A DNA stretch of 9,837 bases, taken from contig DNDO01000004.1 of assembly GCA_003484265.1 (NCBI GenBank), forward strand, positions 20,649-30,485, read 5' to 3'. Below are positions 6,763-9,837 of the stretch, piece after piece; positions within the stretch are counted from its first letter, which is position 1, and each line of letters starts with the position of its first letter. Below the pieces are notes generated by a model. It was not told the origin of the DNA. It searched no databases and saw only the letters and a list, made by a program, of their open reading frames with translations. The translations under genes were made by a program, and so were the position numbers. Origin of the DNA: Anaerolineae bacterium (lineage in GTDB: Bacteria; Chloroflexota; Anaerolineae; Anaerolineales; Villigracilaceae).

Positions 6763-7962
6763 ATGGATTTTGAACAGATCGTCAAACGCCTGCAATGGCT
6801 GGACGAGGAACACCGCAAGGATAAAGCCGCGATCATCGAGCTTGAAGAACGCGTAACTGCATATGGCGGGAACGTAGACACGATTGCTAAACAAATAAAA
6901 CCACTAGAAAAACAGATTTCCAGTCTCGCCCCGAACTCAGCCCGGATCGATCAATTCCAGGGCATGCTGTCCAAACAGCGCGAAGAGATGAAACAGACAC
7001 TTGATGAGATTGAACAAAAATATCTCAAGCGTGAAAAGGACTTAATCAAACAACATCAAAACGACCTCGAGTCGCTCAACAAGGAATTTGAACAGATCAA
7101 AAAACCGCTGTCAGAAATAGCAACGATCAAACACGATTTGAAAGCCCGTGTGACTGAAGAAAACCGCCTTCACCAGGAGCTAAAGGATATTAAGCCATCC
7201 ATTGATGATGCAATCCGCGCCGCAGGTGAGGCAACGCGGACCCAACGTGTGTTTGAAGAGAATCGCAAACAGGATATGAAACGCCTCTCCGACCTGCAGG
7301 GAGAAATCACTGCCTTGCGCAAGCGTATCGATGATGCAGGCACCAAAGCCGAAACCGGCGTCGATAGCATAAAACATCTAGAAAAACGCTTTAAAGAATT
7401 AATGGTTTCAGAGACCGAACGCAAAGCCGCGCAGAACGAATTCATCGAGAAGCAATCGGTCGCACAGGTTGACCGCGACCGTGCTTACAAGGAATGGGTT
7501 AATAGCTACACCGAATTCCAAAAACAGGTCGAGAAACTCGATTCGCAAACACAAACTCTTGAAGAAACATTACGCGCCGCCAAACGTGCACAGGAAACCT
7601 ACAACGAGCTGAATACCAAACTGGAAAGGCGCATTAATGAGGTCTCTGAAATGCAAAGACTCGCTGAAGACCGTTTACGGCAGGAATGGGTGACATTCAG
7701 AGCCGATGATCAAAAACGCTGGACAGGTTATACCCTTTCTCAGGATGAAGGTATAAAAGATTTCCGTAAATCGTTGGAGAAAATGGAGGAGCGATTCAAC
7801 GTATTCAGCGAATCCCACCAGACCATGCAAGACCAATTGCATCAAACCACAGATGCTACCGAAAAACAACTCCAGGAACTAATGAACGTCGCTCATGAAT
7901 GGCTTTCTGCTTATGAACGCATCATGGGTCACGGTAAATCAACCAAGAAAACGAAGAAATAA
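6763..7962 (+). CDS. Long coiled-coil protein of unknown function
   Basis: The product has 399 residues, is highly charged (rich in Glu, Lys, Gln, Arg), and has no signal peptide, membrane segment or cysteine. After a short N-terminal segment (MDFEQIVKRLQWLDEEHRKD) nearly the whole length reads as heptad-bearing helix, with likely breaks near 34-38 (YGG), 56-60 (APNSA), 143-146 and 320-330 (WTGYTLSQDEG). The tail is Lys-rich (GKSTKKTKK). A rod-like cytoplasmic scaffold is the simplest reading. It shows no ATPase motif, hinge or globular head, so it is not an SMC or Rad50 protein. Phage tape-measure and methyl-accepting chemotaxis proteins were considered, but it has neither the membrane helices nor the signalling tip expected. 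It follows the membrane trio by 52 bp with its own -10 and Shine-Dalgarno, and selB begins 76 bp after it. A functional link to either neighbour is unproven. Confidence 0.88.
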   Translation: MDFEQIVKRLQWLDEEHRKDKAAIIELEERVTAYGGNVDTIAKQIKPLEKQISSLAPNSARIDQFQGMLSKQREEMKQTLDEIEQKYLKREKDLIKQHQNDLESLNKEFEQIKKPLSEIATIKHDLKARVTEENRLHQELKDIKPSIDDAIRAAGEATRTQRVFEENRKQDMKRLSDLQGEITALRKRIDDAGTKAETGVDSIKHLEKRFKELMVSETERKAAQNEFIEKQSVAQVDRDRAYKEWVNSYTEFQKQVEKLDSQTQTLEETLRAAKRAQETYNELNTKLERRINEVSEMQRLAEDRLRQEWVTFRADDQKRWTGYTLSQDEGIKDFRKSLEKMEERFNVFSESHQTMQDQLHQTTDATEKQLQELMNVAHEWLSAYERIMGHGKSTKKTKK

Positions 7963-7982
7963 AACTTTTCCCAAACCCTATA

Positions 7983-8022
7983 TCCTTCCTCTTTCTTCTT
8001 TCGTAAAATGAAGGAGGAAGGA
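7983..8022 (+). promoter_or_regulatory. Long hairpin covering the purine-rich leader of selB
   Basis: The pyrimidine tract beginning at 7983 (TCCTTCCTCTTTC) pairs with the purine tract ending at 8022 in a 13-bp stem with a single G-U pair and a loop of about 14 nt (7996-8009). The 3' arm contains AAGGAGGAAGG, the only Shine-Dalgarno-like tract before selB. There is no immediate U-run, so a classical terminator is less likely than a structure that hides the ribosome binding site. A TAAAAT at 8004-8009 could be a -10; a transcript starting there would lack the 5' arm and escape the hairpin. Confidence 0.5.
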
Positions 8023-8038
8023 GAAAGACTTTTAATTC

Positions 8039-9826
8039 ATGCGCGTTATCGGGACAGCAGGCCATGTCGACCACGGAAAATCCACACTTATCGCAGCGCT
8101 TACCGGCACACATCCTGATCGTCTAAAAGAGGAGCAGGCACGTGAGATGACCATCGACCTCGGCTTTGGGTGGATGACCCTCCCAAACGGTGAAGATGTC
8201 GGTATCGTGGATGTGCCGGGCCATCGTGACTTCATCGAGAACATGCTTTCTGGCATAGGGGCGATAGACGCCGTGCTTCTTGTCATTGCGGCAGACGAAG
8301 GTGTTATGCCTCAGACGAAGGAGCACCTCGCCATTATAGATTTATTACAGATTCCTGTCGGGCTTATCATTTTGTCAAAGACCGATCTCGCTTCAGACGA
8401 AGGGTGGCTTGATCTCGTCGAAAATGAAATTCGCGCCACTACCGCCTCGACTATTCTAAATGACTCCCCCATCGTCCGCGTCTCCGCCAAAAACAAAACA
8501 GGCCTCGACTCCCTAATCTTAAGTCTACAATCCATTCTCGAGGAATGTTCTCCCCGCATAGATCTTGGCCGTCCGCGCCTGCCAGTCGACCGTGTTTTCA
8601 CAATGAGCGGATTTGGCACTGTCGTAACGGGCACATTGAGTGATGGCCATTTTTCAATCGGCGATGAAGTGGAGTTATTGCCGTCAGGCATTACAGGCAG
8701 AATACGCGGATTACAGACTCACAAGAAGAAGGAAGATAAAGCTGTCCCAGGTTCACGCACGGCTGTAAACATATCGGGAGTGAGCACAGAACAAATTCAA
8801 CGTGGAAATATTGTGTCGCATCCGAATCAATACCAAATCACACGCAGGCTGGACGCGCGTTTACGGGTATTGAACGATATATCGACATCCATTAAACATG
8901 GACATGAGATCAAATTCTTTGTCGGGGCGTCTGAAACAATTGGAATCGTACGCATATTGGGTAGGGAGGAAATTGGAGCTGGTGAAGATGGCTGGGTGCA
9001 ACTCGAACTGCGGGATCCCATTGTAGCCGTTCGTGGGGACCGGTATATTATCCGCAGACCGTCGCCCGGCGAAACGTTAGGCGGCGGAGTTATTGTTGAC
9101 AACAACCCGAAAGGACGACACAAACGTTTCGACGAAAAAATCATAAAATCCCTCGAGGCATTATTGCAAGGATCACCAGCAGACATTCTCTTCGAAGCTG
9201 CTCTCACCAAGAATATTGCATCCGTAAAGGATATTGTCAATCACTCCCGTCTCGAAAAAGCGGTCGCAGAATCTGCCCTAGAGGAATTATTATCCAATGG
9301 CAGACTGGTCATTCTAGAAAATGGCTCGCCAACGATCACCAGCGAAGCGTTTGCCATTGCAATTTCACATTGGAGAGTATTAAATACTACAATAATGAAC
9401 GTAATCGAGTCCTATCACAAGGCGTTTCCACTGCGGCGCGGCATCCCTCGAGAGGAACTCAAGAGCAGATTAAAGTTATCACCACGGATGTTTAATGCAA
9501 TCATGACAAAACTCAAGAACGAGCAGGTTGTTGAAGAACGATCTGCCGCCATCGCAAAAGCCAGGTATGAGGTGATCTTCAATGAGGTGGAGCAGGCTAA
9601 TGTCGATGCATTGATGCGTGTGTTCGAGCAGAATCCGTTTGGTCCGCCAGGCATCAAGGAGTGTTATTCCGAAGCTGGCGAGGAAGTCGTAAATGCTTTG
9701 ATCGCAAGGGAGAAGCTGATTTCAGTCTCAGCGGATGTGGTCTTTCGAAAACAGGATTATGATTTAATGGTGGTTGAAGTTCGCAACTTTCTCGAAAAAA
9801 ATAGATCAATCACCATTAAATCATAA
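8039..9826 (+). CDS. selB: Selenocysteine-specific translation elongation factor SelB (C-terminus probably truncated)
   Basis: SelB delivers selenocysteinyl-tRNA to ribosomes at UGA codons marked by a SECIS hairpin. The apparent product has 595 residues. The GTPase domain shows G1 GHVDHGKST (8-16), G2 REMTIDLGF (35-43), G3 DVPGH (58-62), G4 SKTD (113-116, Ser for the usual Asn or Thr) and G5 SA (149-150). EF-Tu-like domains II and III span about 175-355 and end in the SelB-type RRPSPGETLGGG (339-350). Winged-helix repeats fill about 365-595. Bacterial SelB is usually about 610-640 residues and ends with a fourth winged helix that grips the SECIS; here the frame stops after RSITIKS, where that helix should continue (typically a TSRKY-like stretch), so about 40-45 residues seem missing. 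The stop lies in an inverted repeat at the window edge. The ATG is the only possible start because a TAA sits at 8033-8035, and the purine tract is unusually far upstream (11-15 nt). Confidence 0.95.
   Translation: MRVIGTAGHVDHGKSTLIAALTGTHPDRLKEEQAREMTIDLGFGWMTLPNGEDVGIVDVPGHRDFIENMLSGIGAIDAVLLVIAADEGVMPQTKEHLAIIDLLQIPVGLIILSKTDLASDEGWLDLVENEIRATTASTILNDSPIVRVSAKNKTGLDSLILSLQSILEECSPRIDLGRPRLPVDRVFTMSGFGTVVTGTLSDGHFSIGDEVELLPSGITGRIRGLQTHKKKEDKAVPGSRTAVNISGVSTEQIQRGNIVSHPNQYQITRRLDARLRVLNDISTSIKHGHEIKFFVGASETIGIVRILGREEIGAGEDGWVQLELRDPIVAVRGDRYIIRRPSPGETLGGGVIVDNNPKGRHKRFDEKIIKSLEALLQGSPADILFEAALTKNIASVKDIVNHSRLEKAVAESALEELLSNGRLVILENGSPTITSEAFAIAISHWRVLNTTIMNVIESYHKAFPLRRGIPREELKSRLKLSPRMFNAIMTKLKNEQVVEERSAAIAKARYEVIFNEVEQANVDALMRVFEQNPFGPPGIKECYSEAGEEVVNALIAREKLISVSADVVFRKQDYDLMVVEVRNFLEKNRSITIKS
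9757..9826. repeat. Inverted repeat across the end of selB (21-nt arms)
   Basis: The 21 bases at 9757-9777 (starting TTATGATTTAATGGTG) are the reverse complement of 9806-9826 with one mismatch (9773 against 9810); the intervening loop is 28 nt. The second arm contains the apparent selB stop codon. Such a long arm inside a coding region is not expected by chance. It suggests fold-back copying, either in the cell or during amplification, sequencing or assembly. Confidence 0.9.
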
Positions 9827-9837
9827 TTATGATTTAA
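9816..9837. repeat. Perfect 22-bp palindrome ending at the last base of the window
   Basis: The half-site TTAAATCATAA is followed at once by its exact reverse complement TTATGATTTAA, with no loop. The second half also repeats 9757-9767 in direct orientation, so the edge reads arm, inverted arm, arm. A protein-binding operator is possible, but the fit to the window edge points to a fold-back end. Confidence 0.9.

Noticed and set aside
7983..8022. Intrinsic terminator of the coiled-coil gene
   Set aside because: The stem is long enough but is followed by GAAAGA rather than a U-run, and the loop is large; termination is not excluded but is not the best reading.
8827..9240. 137-codon minus-strand frame inside selB
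   Set aside because: It is the complement of conserved SelB domain III coding sequence, with no support of its own.
9815..9837. Single-base frameshift in selB that would restore an NYDL continuation
   Set aside because: Dropping one base gives ITIKS-NYDL, which superficially fits the expected VRDL stretch. However, those bases are explained by the inverted repeat copied from 9757-9767, so the match is probably coincidental.

Overview
The window looks like a bacterial chromosome segment of moderate GC, most likely from the phylum Chloroflexota and perhaps the class Anaerolineae. That placement is an inference from the gene mix (a DUF3048 lipoprotein, a membrane double-zinc-ribbon protein, a GT-C-like membrane protein, detached antiporter-like subunits) and from remembered family resemblance; no marker gene here proves it. 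There are seven convincing protein genes, no RNA genes, no CRISPR array and no mobile element.

Left half, minus strand (3096 down to 1). Three genes read leftward as one unit: a DUF3048 lipoprotein, a two-helix membrane protein with two zinc ribbons, and the first 433 residues of a many-helix membrane protein resembling GT-C glycosyltransferases, which runs off the left edge. Spacings are 19 nt and then a 4-nt ATGA overlap. The theme is the cell envelope, but no member has a defined activity.

Right half, plus strand (3154 to 9837). From a 57-bp divergent promoter region a tight three-gene membrane cluster reads rightward: a NuoL/M-like protein, a HyfE/NuoK-like protein and a NuoN/M-like protein. 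These are the families that form the membrane arm of complex I, hydrogenase 4 and Mrp antiporters, yet no quinone, iron-sulfur or hydrogenase subunit lies next to them, and several residues of the canonical proton path are replaced. This trio is the best candidate for an undescribed system. It is followed by a gene with its own promoter-like element and strong ribosome binding site for a 399-residue, cysteine-free, almost entirely coiled-coil protein, and then by selB, the selenocysteine-specific elongation factor. No selA, selD, tRNA-Sec gene or obvious selenoprotein is in view.

Three details stand out. Three genes lack a Shine-Dalgarno sequence and instead have a -10-like hexamer 6 to 9 nt before the ATG, as expected for leaderless mRNAs. 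A long hairpin upstream of selB covers its only purine-rich ribosome-binding tract. At the right edge selB stops early, inside a nested inverted repeat that ends in a perfect 22-bp palindrome exactly at the last base; this looks more like a fold-back artefact or contig end than a natural gene end.
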